From: Alphaproteobacteria bacterium
GTDB taxonomy: Bacteria; Pseudomonadota; Alphaproteobacteria; UBA8366; GCA-2717185
Direction of reading: 5' to 3'
Length of the DNA: 64,000 bases
Assembly: GCA_012103325.1 (NCBI GenBank)
Contig: WLWY01000002.1
Location: 62,001-126,000, forward strand
Under the pieces are notes generated by a model. It ran no database searches. It was not told where the DNA came from and saw only the letters and a program-made list of their open reading frames with translations. This document shows positions 42,070-50,552 of the stretch, one piece after another. A program made the translations under genes and the position numbers. Position 1 is the stretch's first letter, and every line of letters begins with the position of its first letter.

Positions 42070-43119
42070 ATGGCATCAATTTCGATCGATTCGACAAACC
42101 CGATAGGGTGGCTGCGTGGACCGGGATTCGATTTAGGATTTATAGCCGGGACGACCGTGATTGCGGTTGTTTCGGGCGCACTTGTCGTTATGGACCCACG
42201 ACTTTTCGCGCCAATTCTACTACTCGATTTGTGGCTGCTCGGGTACCACCATGTGATCGCCACCTATACGCGGCTTTGTTTCGACCGCGAGAGCGCGCGT
42301 AATCATAAATTTCTGATAGTTTGGTTGCCATTCCTTGTGCTCGGAGCGACCCTGGCATTGGCGCTGGGCTTCGGTGTGTGGGTACTAGGAAGCATTTATC
42401 TGTATTGGCAGTGGTTTCACTATACCCGCCAAAGCTGGGGTGTTAGCCAAGTTTACCGACGTAAATCCGGCGGATTGGTATCCGAAGACGAGCGGTTGAC
42501 CAAGGCTATGTTTTATCTGCTGCCGCTATGGGGAATCCTGTACCGATCGTGGCAGGAGCCGGAAAAATTCCTTGGTCTCGAAGTACGCGTTATCCCAGTT
42601 GCCGGATGGATGGTCGATGCAGCGGCCGTGGCCGCCCTTACCGCACTTGGTCTCTGGGTGATCATGCGTGCCCGTGCGTTCCTGCGGGGCGAAGGAGCTG
42701 TCGCCCACACGATTTACGTGGCCTCTCACGTCACAATCTTCTCGATCGGGTATTTGGCGATAGAAAATGTGACGCACGGTTGGTTGGTCATCAATATCTG
42801 GCACAATGCGCAATACATACTGTTCGTTTGGCTGTTCAATACGAACCGGTTCGGCGGGGGTGTCGATGCTAAGGCAACATTTCTGTCGACAATTAGCCAG
42901 GCCAAGTACTGGTGGCGCTATTTCGCCGTTTGCCTTGCCATTACGACACTCGTCTATGGCGGCTTGTTGGCGCTTGGCCCGTATTTTCTGGCCTTCGGAT
43001 TGCCGTCGCTGGTGATTGTCTATCAGACAATTAATTTTCACCACTACATCGTCGATTCCCTGATCTGGAAGGTGCGGAAAGCACCGATGCAGAAAACGCT
43101 CGGTCTAAGCCCGAACTGA
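42070..43119 (+). CDS. His-rich polytopic membrane protein of unknown function
   Basis: A 349-residue integral membrane protein with about eight transmembrane segments. It carries paired or grouped His residues next to helices: LLGYHHVIATYTRLCFDR, WQWFHYTRQSWGVSQVYRR, NIWHNAQYILFVW and INFHHYIVDSLIWKVRK. Such an arrangement resembles membrane di-metal enzymes (desaturase or hydroxylase type) rather than a transporter, but I cannot place the family. It begins the co-directional set GT2, EmrE-like and methyltransferase: its stop abuts the GT2 start, so a shared operon is very likely. A possible role is modification of a lipid-linked sugar or lipid. Confidence 0.75.
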   Translation: MASISIDSTNPIGWLRGPGFDLGFIAGTTVIAVVSGALVVMDPRLFAPILLLDLWLLGYHHVIATYTRLCFDRESARNHKFLIVWLPFLVLGATLALALGFGVWVLGSIYLYWQWFHYTRQSWGVSQVYRRKSGGLVSEDERLTKAMFYLLPLWGILYRSWQEPEKFLGLEVRVIPVAGWMVDAAAVAALTALGLWVIMRARAFLRGEGAVAHTIYVASHVTIFSIGYLAIENVTHGWLVINIWHNAQYILFVWLFNTNRFGGGVDAKATFLSTISQAKYWWRYFAVCLAITTLVYGGLLALGPYFLAFGLPSLVIVYQTINFHHYIVDSLIWKVRKAPMQKTLGLSPN

Positions 43120-43121
43120 CG

Positions 43122-44216
43122 TTGACCGATATGGATGTGAACACAGAAGCTGATGATGGCGCGAGAGGTTACTGCGCCGTGTCGGTTGTTGCGCCGATTT
43201 ACAACGAAGAAGGCAATATCTCGCCATTCCTCGAGCGGCTACAGCTTGTTCTGACGTCGCTGGGGTGCACTCATGAGATTATCCTGGTCGATGACGGCAG
43301 CCAGGATTCGAGCTGGTCTGAGATTCAGCGGCTGGCGAGCCTTTATCCCTGTTTGCGGGCTTTTCGGCTATCACGAAATTTCGGTCATCAGCATGCCTTG
43401 CTGGCCGGTCTGGGAATGGCCTGTGGTGATGCCGTTATCACCATGGACAGCGACCTGCAACATCCACCCGAAGTGATACCCGAGCTTATCGAGGCATGGC
43501 GGAAGGGCGGTAGTCTCGTGCTTACGAGACGGCAAGAGGCAAAGGCATCAAACGTGTTTAAAAGGCTGACCTCGCGTTACTTTTATCGGATCTTTTCTAT
43601 GCTGGCGGATATGGACGTTCATCAGGGTGCGTCCGATTTCCGTCTTATTGCGCGCCAACCGCTAGAAGAACTGCTTCGCTTCGACGATGCCGCACCGTTC
43701 TTGCGCGGTTCGGTAGAATTGCTGGGTTTTCCGAAATCAATCGTGGACTTCGAAGTCGCAGAACGTCACTCGGGCCAGAGCAAATACACGCTGCGCAAGA
43801 TGCTGCAGTTCGCCAACCTTGCGCTGATCGGACATTCTTCCGTACCGCTGCGCATTGGTATTTGGATCGGTGTCTGTACCAGCATTCTCGCGTTTCTGGA
43901 GCTCTGTTACATCCTGTACCAAGTAGTCTCGGGTAGCACCGTTCCCGGCTGGGCTTCCAGTGTCGGTGTCACGTCGCTCCTCTTTGGGGTGATGTTCATC
44001 GTGATCGGTATCATGGGAACCTATATCGCCGACATTCACGCGTTACTGAAGTCTCGTCCCAAGTTTATCATCTGGGAATCCCTGGAAGGCGGGGTGGTGG
44101 CGTCTGCGGATCCCGCGCTACGCACCGCGAGCCATGGCAGGCGAGGGGCAGCGGGCATTCTCCGAGTGGATCAATCCCCTCGCCAAGCGGATAAGCCTGT
44201 TCGGCGGGCCTTGTGA
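43122..44216 (+). CDS. GT2 polyprenyl-phosphate glycosyltransferase (DPM1/GtrB-like)
   Basis: A 364-residue GT-A glycosyltransferase: VSVVAPIYNEEGNISPFLERL, HEIILVDDGSQDSSW, VITMDSDLQHPPEVIPELI (metal DxD) and GASDFRLIARQPLEELL. Two C-terminal transmembrane segments (about 245-275 and 285-315) match the ArnC/GtrB/DPM1-like type, which transfers a sugar to undecaprenyl phosphate on the cytoplasmic face. The start TTG 43122 is 2 bp after the previous stop; ATG 43131 is an alternative. The last 50 residues are polar and look like a poorly conserved tail. Partner of the small transporter and the GT-C protein nearby. Confidence 0.9.
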   Translation: MTDMDVNTEADDGARGYCAVSVVAPIYNEEGNISPFLERLQLVLTSLGCTHEIILVDDGSQDSSWSEIQRLASLYPCLRAFRLSRNFGHQHALLAGLGMACGDAVITMDSDLQHPPEVIPELIEAWRKGGSLVLTRRQEAKASNVFKRLTSRYFYRIFSMLADMDVHQGASDFRLIARQPLEELLRFDDAAPFLRGSVELLGFPKSIVDFEVAERHSGQSKYTLRKMLQFANLALIGHSSVPLRIGIWIGVCTSILAFLELCYILYQVVSGSTVPGWASSVGVTSLLFGVMFIVIGIMGTYIADIHALLKSRPKFIIWESLEGGVVASADPALRTASHGRRGAAGILRVDQSPRQADKPVRRAL

Positions 44217-44251
44217 TCGTACCCGATTAAAATAAAACATACAGCTGAGAT

Positions 44252-44587
44252 ATGACGCCGGTTTTCATCGCACTTACGTTATTGGCATACACCGCAGTTA
44301 GCGTGTCTGGCTTGACATTTCTGAAACTGTCGGATGGAAACATCTTCACCCTGTTTGGCGCGGCGGGTGGCACCCTGTATGGCTTTGGATTCATCGTCTG
44401 GTATGGAATTCTGACGCAACTGCCGCTATCCGTCGCGTTTCCTATTGCTGCAAGCTCCCTCGTTTTTGGCACACAGATTGTCGGATATTTTTTCCTGCGC
44501 GAACCGATAGGCATTATGCATATCGCTGGGCTGTTGCTCATTGTGAGCGGCATCGCAATTGTTTCTCTAGCGAGCGGGCGGCCATGA
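44252..44587 (+). CDS. Small four-helix transporter, EmrE/ArnE-like (candidate flippase)
   Basis: An 111-residue protein with four transmembrane helices, including FGFIVWYGILTQLPLSVAFPIAASSLVFGTQIVGYFFLREPIG, the core of SMR/EamA-type small exporters. ArnE/ArnF-type members flip undecaprenyl-phosphate sugars to the outer face. The position between a GT2 gene and a methyltransferase supports that role more than drug efflux. The ATG at 44252 follows CAGCTGAGAT, and the stop overlaps the methyltransferase start (ATGA), so translation is coupled. Confidence 0.8.
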   Translation: MTPVFIALTLLAYTAVSVSGLTFLKLSDGNIFTLFGAAGGTLYGFGFIVWYGILTQLPLSVAFPIAASSLVFGTQIVGYFFLREPIGIMHIAGLLLIVSGIAIVSLASGRP

Positions 44588-45363
44588 GGGTGGACCTACT
44601 GGAGCGTCAGCGGGAACATTTCAACGGGATTGCGGAACGCTATCAGACGCATCGGCGCCACGCGAACCATCTCCTTTTGAAAGAGTTGACATGGGCGACG
44701 GCGTTGCGGGACCTGCCGTTACCCCGTAAGCAACGCTATCGTGTCCTGGAAGCAATGTGTGGCTTTGCGGATGGCGCCGATATTCTGGGCGATCATTTGA
44801 ATGCCGAGATCGATTACGCCGGATTCGATTACAGTGATGCTGTTATTGCGGAGTTGGCTCGCGGCAAGCCTCACCTCAACGTCTGGCAGGCAGATGCTAC
44901 GACTTGGAGACCGGAATGCACGGAGTTCGATATTGTCATACTGCTCGGCGGGTTGCACCATGTGCCCGGCCACGCTGCGGAAGTCGTAAAATCGATGGCA
45001 TCCGGTCTCAGTCCCGGCGGCCTCTTCATCAACTACGAGCCGACGCACGGAAACCGGGTAACCCGGTGGGCGCGCGAGCGCGTCTATGACAAAAACTCGC
45101 TTTTTGATGAAGAGACCGAGCGCGGCTTTTCTGTCGGGGAATTGGAGACGTTCTTCGAGGACGCCAATTTAGTGCCCGAGCGCATCCTGTTTCCGGGCTT
45201 GTTATCCTACATTCTTTACTACAACCCGGACGCATTTCCTTTTCTCAATCTCGGCGGCGAGAAACTTGTGAATGCAGCCTTTCGTTTTGACTCTCTGTTC
45301 ATGGGCAATAGCGTCGGGCGTGCTCTCTCTTTCGCGACATTGTCGATTTGGAAGAAAGCATAG
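44584..45363 (+). CDS. Class I SAM-dependent methyltransferase
   Basis: A 259-residue protein with a SAM-binding motif I region VLEAMCGFADGADIL (one Gly fewer than usual), acidic FDYSDAVIAEL, and motif DIVILLGGLHHVPGHAAEVVKSMASGLSPGGLFINYEPT. This is a typical Methyltransf_11/12 pattern. The N-terminal MRVDLLERQREHFNGIAERYQTHRR is like sugar or lipid methyltransferases. It is coupled by overlap to the small transporter and probably modifies the same glycan or lipid. It converges with the GT-C-type gene, 8 bp apart. Confidence 0.88.
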   Translation: MRVDLLERQREHFNGIAERYQTHRRHANHLLLKELTWATALRDLPLPRKQRYRVLEAMCGFADGADILGDHLNAEIDYAGFDYSDAVIAELARGKPHLNVWQADATTWRPECTEFDIVILLGGLHHVPGHAAEVVKSMASGLSPGGLFINYEPTHGNRVTRWARERVYDKNSLFDEETERGFSVGELETFFEDANLVPERILFPGLLSYILYYNPDAFPFLNLGGEKLVNAAFRFDSLFMGNSVGRALSFATLSIWKKA

Positions 45364-45371
45364 CGACTTCG

Positions 45372-47120
45372 CTAATTTTCCCTGTAGCGATAGATATTGA
45401 ATCCGCCGTGACTTTTAAGCGTCGTATAATGCTCCCGCACATAGGCCATTACGGCATCGCCTGACTTCGTGTTGTATTTATCTCCCGGTCGATGAAATAC
45501 CAATTGAGGGGGGCGATTTCTCATGGTTTTTAGGACGTGGGTCAATTCCGCTTCGGTTTGGATCCCAAGTGCGGAACTGAAAAAGCGAAATGGACTTCGC
45601 CGTTCAGTTATGAAGTAGATCTCCGGGTTTACGGGTATCGCGAGGATGGTTTGGTCGGCTCTCACTTCTCGCTCAACCAATTCCGAAATATGGCGATAGA
45701 CCGCGATGTCCGTTGACTCTACCGACAAGCCTACATGGTTCAACGCTTCGCTTGTCACCACGGCTGTCCGCGTGCCTTTAAGCATGCCGGATAAACCTCG
45801 GGATGCAGGTTGCGCTGCGTGGTAATGCAAACCGGTCACGGTAAAAAAGATAGCGCAGATACTTATGGTCCAATACCGCCAACCTGGAGCCGATGTGAGC
45901 ATCCAAATTAAGCCGGTTAGCGATAAGCCGACTGTAAAGAATAGATAGTTCGGAATTTGGTAGTGTACGGAGATAGGACCGTAGAATAGGGCAAGGAACG
46001 GCAGGGGATGCAATACGGGAGCAGCGCCGTCACGACGCAATAAATCGATCAGGAGAAGGATGCCGAGCACTGGCGTGACGAAAACTAGCGATACCCAGAA
46101 CAGTCCATTGACCGTCGCATCGAAATTCTCCAGCGCGACGATTTGAATGGCACTATTGATGGCGTAAATGAGGTGCCGTGGTACACCGATGAAGTCCAGG
46201 CCCGTTAGATTAAAGGCGGAAAGGACAGTGTCCGTATACCAGGTGCCGAACGATCCATGATGAAAATGATAGGCAAATAAGGGAGCCGCAGCGACCGCAC
46301 CGCCCAAAATCAAGCTGAGACACTGCCTCGCGATTTCGCGATTGGCGACCGTCATTTTGAACAGTCCATAGCCTAATATCGTCAAAGGCCAAATACCGAA
46401 AAGTAGGAATGCCGTGGGATCGGATTTTGCCAGCAGGTATCCTCCAAGGCCGACGAGCATAATCGCCATAAGGCTGCGGGCGATGAGTGTATTGCGGCCA
46501 ACTGCGCCTCGTGGGGCCTCGAACAGCAAGTACGCCATTACACCAACACCGGCGATCGCCCCCGAAAGCTGCCGGAACAGAAAAAGCGTCATCAGCAAAA
46601 GGCCTATAATGAACGCTCGCCACAAGTTTTCCCGTGGAATCCAGCAAAAACACCCAATGATCGATATCATCAGGAAAAGGGCATACCAATGCGGTGTCGG
46701 ATTGAGGAACTGGACAAACGACAGCGCGGTTAAGGCGCTTGCCGTGACCATCGCTGCGATGATACCGCGTGGCCTAAATAGAAAAAAAATGATGCAGGCT
46801 TGAACCAAGCCTGTGGCGACCAATGGTAAACGAAGGCTGACAAGCCGATCGCCGAATAGCCAAAATATAAAGGCGTTGAAGAAGTTTATGTATCCCATGT
46901 GGATGTCCTGGACATCCCGGTTCAACACGTCTCCCGCTAAGACTCTCGCGGCGACATAGGCATAGGCGCCGTCGTCTGCTGGCCACCAGAAGCGATCGTA
47001 AAAATGAATTAAAATGGCAGCGCTTACGGTCAAAGTTGCGAGGAAAGCAAGGAGTGTCGGGCCAAACTGGCGCTTGAGCGACGATGTATAAATTGATGGC
47101 TTGCTAGTGGATTCACTCAT
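45372..47120 (-). CDS. GT-C-type integral membrane glycosyltransferase (ArnT/GT39-like)
   Basis: A 582-residue protein with about 11-12 transmembrane helices. Near the N-terminus it has DRFWWPADDGAYAYVAARVLAGDVLNRDVQDIHMGYINFFNAF; the acidic DD and the first periplasmic loop are the GT-C/PMT pattern (catalytic Asp). The C-terminal 120 residues form a soluble domain (VNPEIYFITERRSPFRFFSSALG). Such enzymes use polyprenyl-phosphate sugars in the periplasm to decorate lipids or polymers. ATG 47120 was chosen; in-frame starts at 47177 and 47222 exist. Convergence with the GT2/EmrE/methyltransferase operon supports one pathway, the glycosyl donor being made by the GT2 protein. Confidence 0.82.
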   Translation of the reverse strand: MSESTSKPSIYTSSLKRQFGPTLLAFLATLTVSAAILIHFYDRFWWPADDGAYAYVAARVLAGDVLNRDVQDIHMGYINFFNAFIFWLFGDRLVSLRLPLVATGLVQACIIFFLFRPRGIIAAMVTASALTALSFVQFLNPTPHWYALFLMISIIGCFCWIPRENLWRAFIIGLLLMTLFLFRQLSGAIAGVGVMAYLLFEAPRGAVGRNTLIARSLMAIMLVGLGGYLLAKSDPTAFLLFGIWPLTILGYGLFKMTVANREIARQCLSLILGGAVAAAPLFAYHFHHGSFGTWYTDTVLSAFNLTGLDFIGVPRHLIYAINSAIQIVALENFDATVNGLFWVSLVFVTPVLGILLLIDLLRRDGAAPVLHPLPFLALFYGPISVHYQIPNYLFFTVGLSLTGLIWMLTSAPGWRYWTISICAIFFTVTGLHYHAAQPASRGLSGMLKGTRTAVVTSEALNHVGLSVESTDIAVYRHISELVEREVRADQTILAIPVNPEIYFITERRSPFRFFSSALGIQTEAELTHVLKTMRNRPPQLVFHRPGDKYNTKSGDAVMAYVREHYTTLKSHGGFNIYRYREN

Positions 47121-47222
47121 GATCTTTATCGTCGCTGGAGAGACATCTCGCCCATTTAACGCCGGTCGCTTAACCATAAGAGAGCGCACAAACGTTGCTA
47201 AACCGTTAGCTGAATACGCCAA

Positions 47223-47981
47223 TTACATGCTGAGCGCGCCTCCGTCGATGACCAACTCCGTGCCGGTAATGTAGGACGACTCGTCGGAGGCGAGATAAAG
47301 GACGCCGGAGACGACTTCATCGATCGATCCTGCGCGGCGCATCGGTATCCGCGCCAGTCGGTTCGCCAGCGCCTCTGGTTCGGCGAAGGCGGCACGGAAC
47401 ATTTCCGTGTCGATGGGGCCTGGATGGACCGAATTGCAACGGATATTGTCGGCGGCGTGCTGTGTTGCTGTAACCTTGGTGAAAATGCGTATGGCGCCCT
47501 TGCTCGCGGCGTAGGCAGGTTCCTGATGGGTCGACTGGCCGATCCCGGCAATCGAAGAAATGTTGACGATCGAACCACCGCCGCTGTCGCGCATCGCCGG
47601 GATTGCGTATTTCGTGCCAAGGAAGACGCCCTTGGCGTTTACGCCCATCACCTTGTCCCATTCTTCGGCTGTGCGGTCTTCGATGGGAACGCGAGGGATT
47701 AGGACGGCCGCATTGTTGATTAGGATATCGAGCCGTCCAAACCTGCCGGTCGCCAAGGCGATGGCAGCCTGCCAGTCGGCCTCGCTGGTAACGTCGAGAT
47801 GGATATAGGTCGCATCGCCACCCGTGGCCTGGATCCCCGCTGCGACCGTTTCGCCAGCCGCGTCGAGGATATCGCCGAAGACGACCTTTGCGCCCTCAGC
47901 GGCGAAGATCCGCGCTTCGGCGGCTCCTTGCCCCTGCGCGCCGCCGGTGATGATTGCAACCTTACCCGTCAACTTGTCCAT
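47223..47981 (-). CDS. SDR oxidoreductase (3alpha/20beta-hydroxysteroid dehydrogenase-like)
   Basis: A 252-residue classical SDR: ITGGAQGQGAAEARIFAAEGAKVVFGDI (TGxxxGxG), LINNAAVL, ISSIAGIGQSTHQEPAYAASKGAI with the catalytic Ser, Tyr and Lys, and the final SYITGTELVIDGGALSM. GDILD after the second strand (Asp at the 2' site) indicates NAD rather than NADP preference. The product would be oxidation of a secondary alcohol. It is transcribed from its own region; the stop is 102 bp from the GT-C start, on the same strand. Confidence 0.92.
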   Translation of the reverse strand: MDKLTGKVAIITGGAQGQGAAEARIFAAEGAKVVFGDILDAAGETVAAGIQATGGDATYIHLDVTSEADWQAAIALATGRFGRLDILINNAAVLIPRVPIEDRTAEEWDKVMGVNAKGVFLGTKYAIPAMRDSGGGSIVNISSIAGIGQSTHQEPAYAASKGAIRIFTKVTATQHAADNIRCNSVHPGPIDTEMFRAAFAEPEALANRLARIPMRRAGSIDEVVSGVLYLASDESSYITGTELVIDGGALSM

Positions 47982-48127
47982 TCGCTTTCTCCCTTATCGA
48001 TACCGTTACAGGTTGATTGAAAGTTTGCCTCTTTTCATGCCTTGTTCACATTGAAAATCGCAAATGCAGTTTTGTATCCTAGGCCCGTGCCACTACTTTG
48101 TGTCGGCTACCGAGTGAGGAATTGATC

Positions 48128-49831
48128 ATGCTGACCATGCCGAAACGACCTTGGCGCGACCACGCTCACGCCATCTTCGAGTGCGAGAAACAGCCCGCCG
48201 TGGGATCGCGGGGCATGGTTGTCACCAACCACCCGCTGGCTTCCGCGGCGGGGGCGGAGATGATGGCGGCGGGCGGCAACGCGATAGACGCGGCCATTGC
48301 CTGCTTCTTCACCCTGACGGTGGTGGAGCCCATGATGGTCGGCATCGTCGGCGGCGGCATGGCGCATATTCGCTTTGGCGACGGACGACATACCGTGATC
48401 GACGGACAGGCCCGCGCGCCGTTCGCATCGGGGCCGGATTGCTATACGCCGATTTCCGACACGATGCCGGATTATCTGGAAACCGCACGCCGCGAAAACG
48501 CCGTTGGACCCAAAGCGGTCGCCGCGCCGGGCAACCTTATGGCGTGGTGCGAAATCCTGCGCCGCTTCGGCACGCTGCCCTTGGCGGACGTGATGGCGCC
48601 CGCAATCAAGCGTGCGACGCAGGGTTTCCAGGTCACGCCCTACCTGTATGAATGTATCGCGGACGCCGCGCTGGACCTTGCGCGCGACCCGGAGATATCC
48701 AAGACCTTCCTGCCAAACAAGTCGCCACTTCCCGCGGGCAGTCTGCTCGTTCAGGGCGATTATGGCGAAACGCTGAAGGCGATTGCGCGCGAAGGTGAGG
48801 GCGCGCTCTATGGCGGCGCGCTCGGGCAGACGATCTCCGGCCACATGGCGTCTGCCGGCGGCATGCTGTCGATGGCGGACTTCGAAGGCTACAAAACTAT
48901 CGAGCGCGAGCCGGTGCGCGGTACCTATCGCGATCATGAGATCGTCGGTCCGCCGCCGCCATCGTCCGGCGGCGTGCATGTCATTCAGATGCTGAACCTG
49001 CTGGAAGGGTTCCGCGTTGACGAACTCGGCTTCGGGTCGCCGGAGAATTTGCATTTGTTGGCTGAGGTGCTGAAGATTGCTTTCGCCGACCGCAAGGTGG
49101 CGACGGCGGATCCGGACTTCGTCGACGTGCCGGTCGAGCGCCTGCTCTCCAAGGAATATGCGGACGAGCGGCGGCCGGACATCGATGTGCTGAACGCTAA
49201 AAACTGGGATGCTGGCGTCGCCTTGCCGGAATCGCCGAACACGACGCATGTCACCGTGGCGGATGGCGAGGGCAACATCGTCACTATGACGCAGACCATC
49301 AACAGCACCTTCGGCGCACGTATCGTCATTCCGGGCACGGGGATCATTCCGAACAACTACATGTATGTGTTCGGCCCGCATCCTGGACATGCCCTGTCCA
49401 TCGCGCCGGGCAAGCGCATTACGTCGTCGATGTCACCGGTTATGGCGTTGAAAGATGGCAAACCCGTGCTGACGCTCGGCCTGCCCGGCGGATTACGTAT
49501 TTTCGGTTCTGCGATGCAGGGGCTGATGGCGGTCATTGACCACGGCATGAGCGTGCAGGAAGCCGTCGAAGCGCCACGGCTTTGGACGCAAGGGCAGGGG
49601 GTCGAAATGGAACAGGGCTTCCCCGAAGATGTCCGAGACGCCATGACAGAGAAGGGCCACAAGGTCGAAATTGTGCCCCATGTCGGCGGCGGCATGAACG
49701 CGATCCAGTTCGGCCCGGATGGCACGCTAACGGGCGCCGCCTGTTGGCGCGCCGATGGGACGCCGGTCGGCCTGTCAGGCGGGCTGGCGCGGGAGGGCGT
49801 GCGGTTCTGGCCGGATAAGCCGAAGACGTAG
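48128..49831 (+). CDS. Gamma-glutamyltransferase-family Ntn hydrolase
   Basis: A 567-residue protein with the GGT family layout: SRGMVVTNHPLASAAGAEMMAAGGNAIDAAIA, GGGMAHIRFGDGR, PPPPSSGGVHVIQMLNLLE, the autoprocessing site NTTHVTVADGEGNIV (the Thr before HVTV becomes the new N-terminal nucleophile), and SSMSPVMALKDGKPVLTLGLPGG. Canonical GGT is periplasmic, but no signal peptide is present, so it is probably cytoplasmic. Amidohydrolase members of the family (oxamate or cephalosporin acylase type) are equally possible. ATG 48128 has GTGAGGAATTG ahead. Stand-alone gene. Confidence 0.9.
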   Translation: MLTMPKRPWRDHAHAIFECEKQPAVGSRGMVVTNHPLASAAGAEMMAAGGNAIDAAIACFFTLTVVEPMMVGIVGGGMAHIRFGDGRHTVIDGQARAPFASGPDCYTPISDTMPDYLETARRENAVGPKAVAAPGNLMAWCEILRRFGTLPLADVMAPAIKRATQGFQVTPYLYECIADAALDLARDPEISKTFLPNKSPLPAGSLLVQGDYGETLKAIAREGEGALYGGALGQTISGHMASAGGMLSMADFEGYKTIEREPVRGTYRDHEIVGPPPPSSGGVHVIQMLNLLEGFRVDELGFGSPENLHLLAEVLKIAFADRKVATADPDFVDVPVERLLSKEYADERRPDIDVLNAKNWDAGVALPESPNTTHVTVADGEGNIVTMTQTINSTFGARIVIPGTGIIPNNYMYVFGPHPGHALSIAPGKRITSSMSPVMALKDGKPVLTLGLPGGLRIFGSAMQGLMAVIDHGMSVQEAVEAPRLWTQGQGVEMEQGFPEDVRDAMTEKGHKVEIVPHVGGGMNAIQFGPDGTLTGAACWRADGTPVGLSGGLAREGVRFWPDKPKT

Positions 49832-49902
49832 AATCTATTTCTTCTCGCTCGGCTCTAGGCCATTCTAGCAACGGCTTTGCAAAACCCTTGAGGGTATCAA
49901 GG

Positions 49903-50214
49903 ATGAAACGAGAAATAATCAGTGCGGTGGAAATTACGGAAACTGGTCAGCTAATGCTGATTTTGGCGAGCGGCGGAGAATCGTTTTACGAACACATTTA
50001 TCGAGAAGCCGCCGGGGTCTATTGGAGTAACGAAAAGAAGGGCTTTCATTCAGCCGCGGCGCCGAAAGAATGGTCATACTCTGATTGGTTTAAGCACATT
50101 GTCGAGGCTGCGGAATCGTTAGATGTCGCGCTAGAATTGGGTGCCAATGTAGCTTGGAAGAACGTGCCCGATCACGACGAGCGCGTCATCAAGAAATTAG
50201 AAGAAACACAATAA
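49903..50214 (+). CDS. Small hypothetical protein
   Basis: A 103-residue acidic protein, MKREIISAVEITETGQLMLILASGGESFYEHIYREAAGVYW, with alternating strands then a helix (WFKHIVEAAESLDVALELG). No family is recognised. GAGGGTATCAAGG lies just before the ATG, and the codon use is typical, so it is probably real. The C-terminal tail is Lys/Glu-rich. A dispersed inverted repeat follows in the gap after it. Function unknown. Confidence 0.65.
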   Translation: MKREIISAVEITETGQLMLILASGGESFYEHIYREAAGVYWSNEKKGFHSAAAPKEWSYSDWFKHIVEAAESLDVALELGANVAWKNVPDHDERVIKKLEETQ

Positions 50215-50274
50215 AAATAGCACTATAGCGGAAAAATCTTTGTTTCATTTTTGGTCCACTCAACTGTCGCCCTT

Positions 50275-50346
50275 GGGCTTGACCCGAGGGCCGAAACTAA
50301 AACGAGGGCGTCTGCCGTCGAAATGGATACTCGGGTCAAGCCCGAG
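50275..50346. repeat. Dispersed-type inverted repeat with 14-bp perfect arms
   Basis: GGGCTTGACCCGAG (50275-50288) and its exact reverse complement CTCGGGTCAAGCCC (50330-50343) are separated by 41 bp. The right arm also folds on itself as CTCGGG-TCAAG-CCCGAG (50330-50346). The sequence resembles short palindromic repeats found many times in alphaproteobacterial genomes (recollection). It lies in the 338-bp gap 50215-50552, in which I otherwise see only an AT-rich tract (about 50390-50450) before the dehydratase gene. Confidence 0.7.
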
Positions 50347-50552
50347 TATAACGGTGGAGGAGGGAAGTTTTGATGCGTGTTTTATGCGTATGTGAGATTA
50401 AGGATATCGCTTTAATGAATTGATTTTTCGGTAAAATTGTTAATAACAGCCTCGTGGGATGGCGGCGGATGCTTTGAATTGATCTGGCCCCTTGCCGATG
50501 CTCTTGATCCTGCGGACAATTGTTCAACACCCAATCTTGTGGAGAGTCAGTC

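Noticed and set aside
42070..43119. Reading the His-rich membrane protein as a Brp/Blh carotenoid dioxygenase or a sterol desaturase
   Set aside because: The His spacing and order do not match the motifs of either family closely enough to name it.
48107..49390. 427-codon minus-strand frame over the gamma-glutamyltransferase-family gene
   Set aside because: Antisense to a gene with intact catalytic motifs; Arg/His-rich without domain signals.
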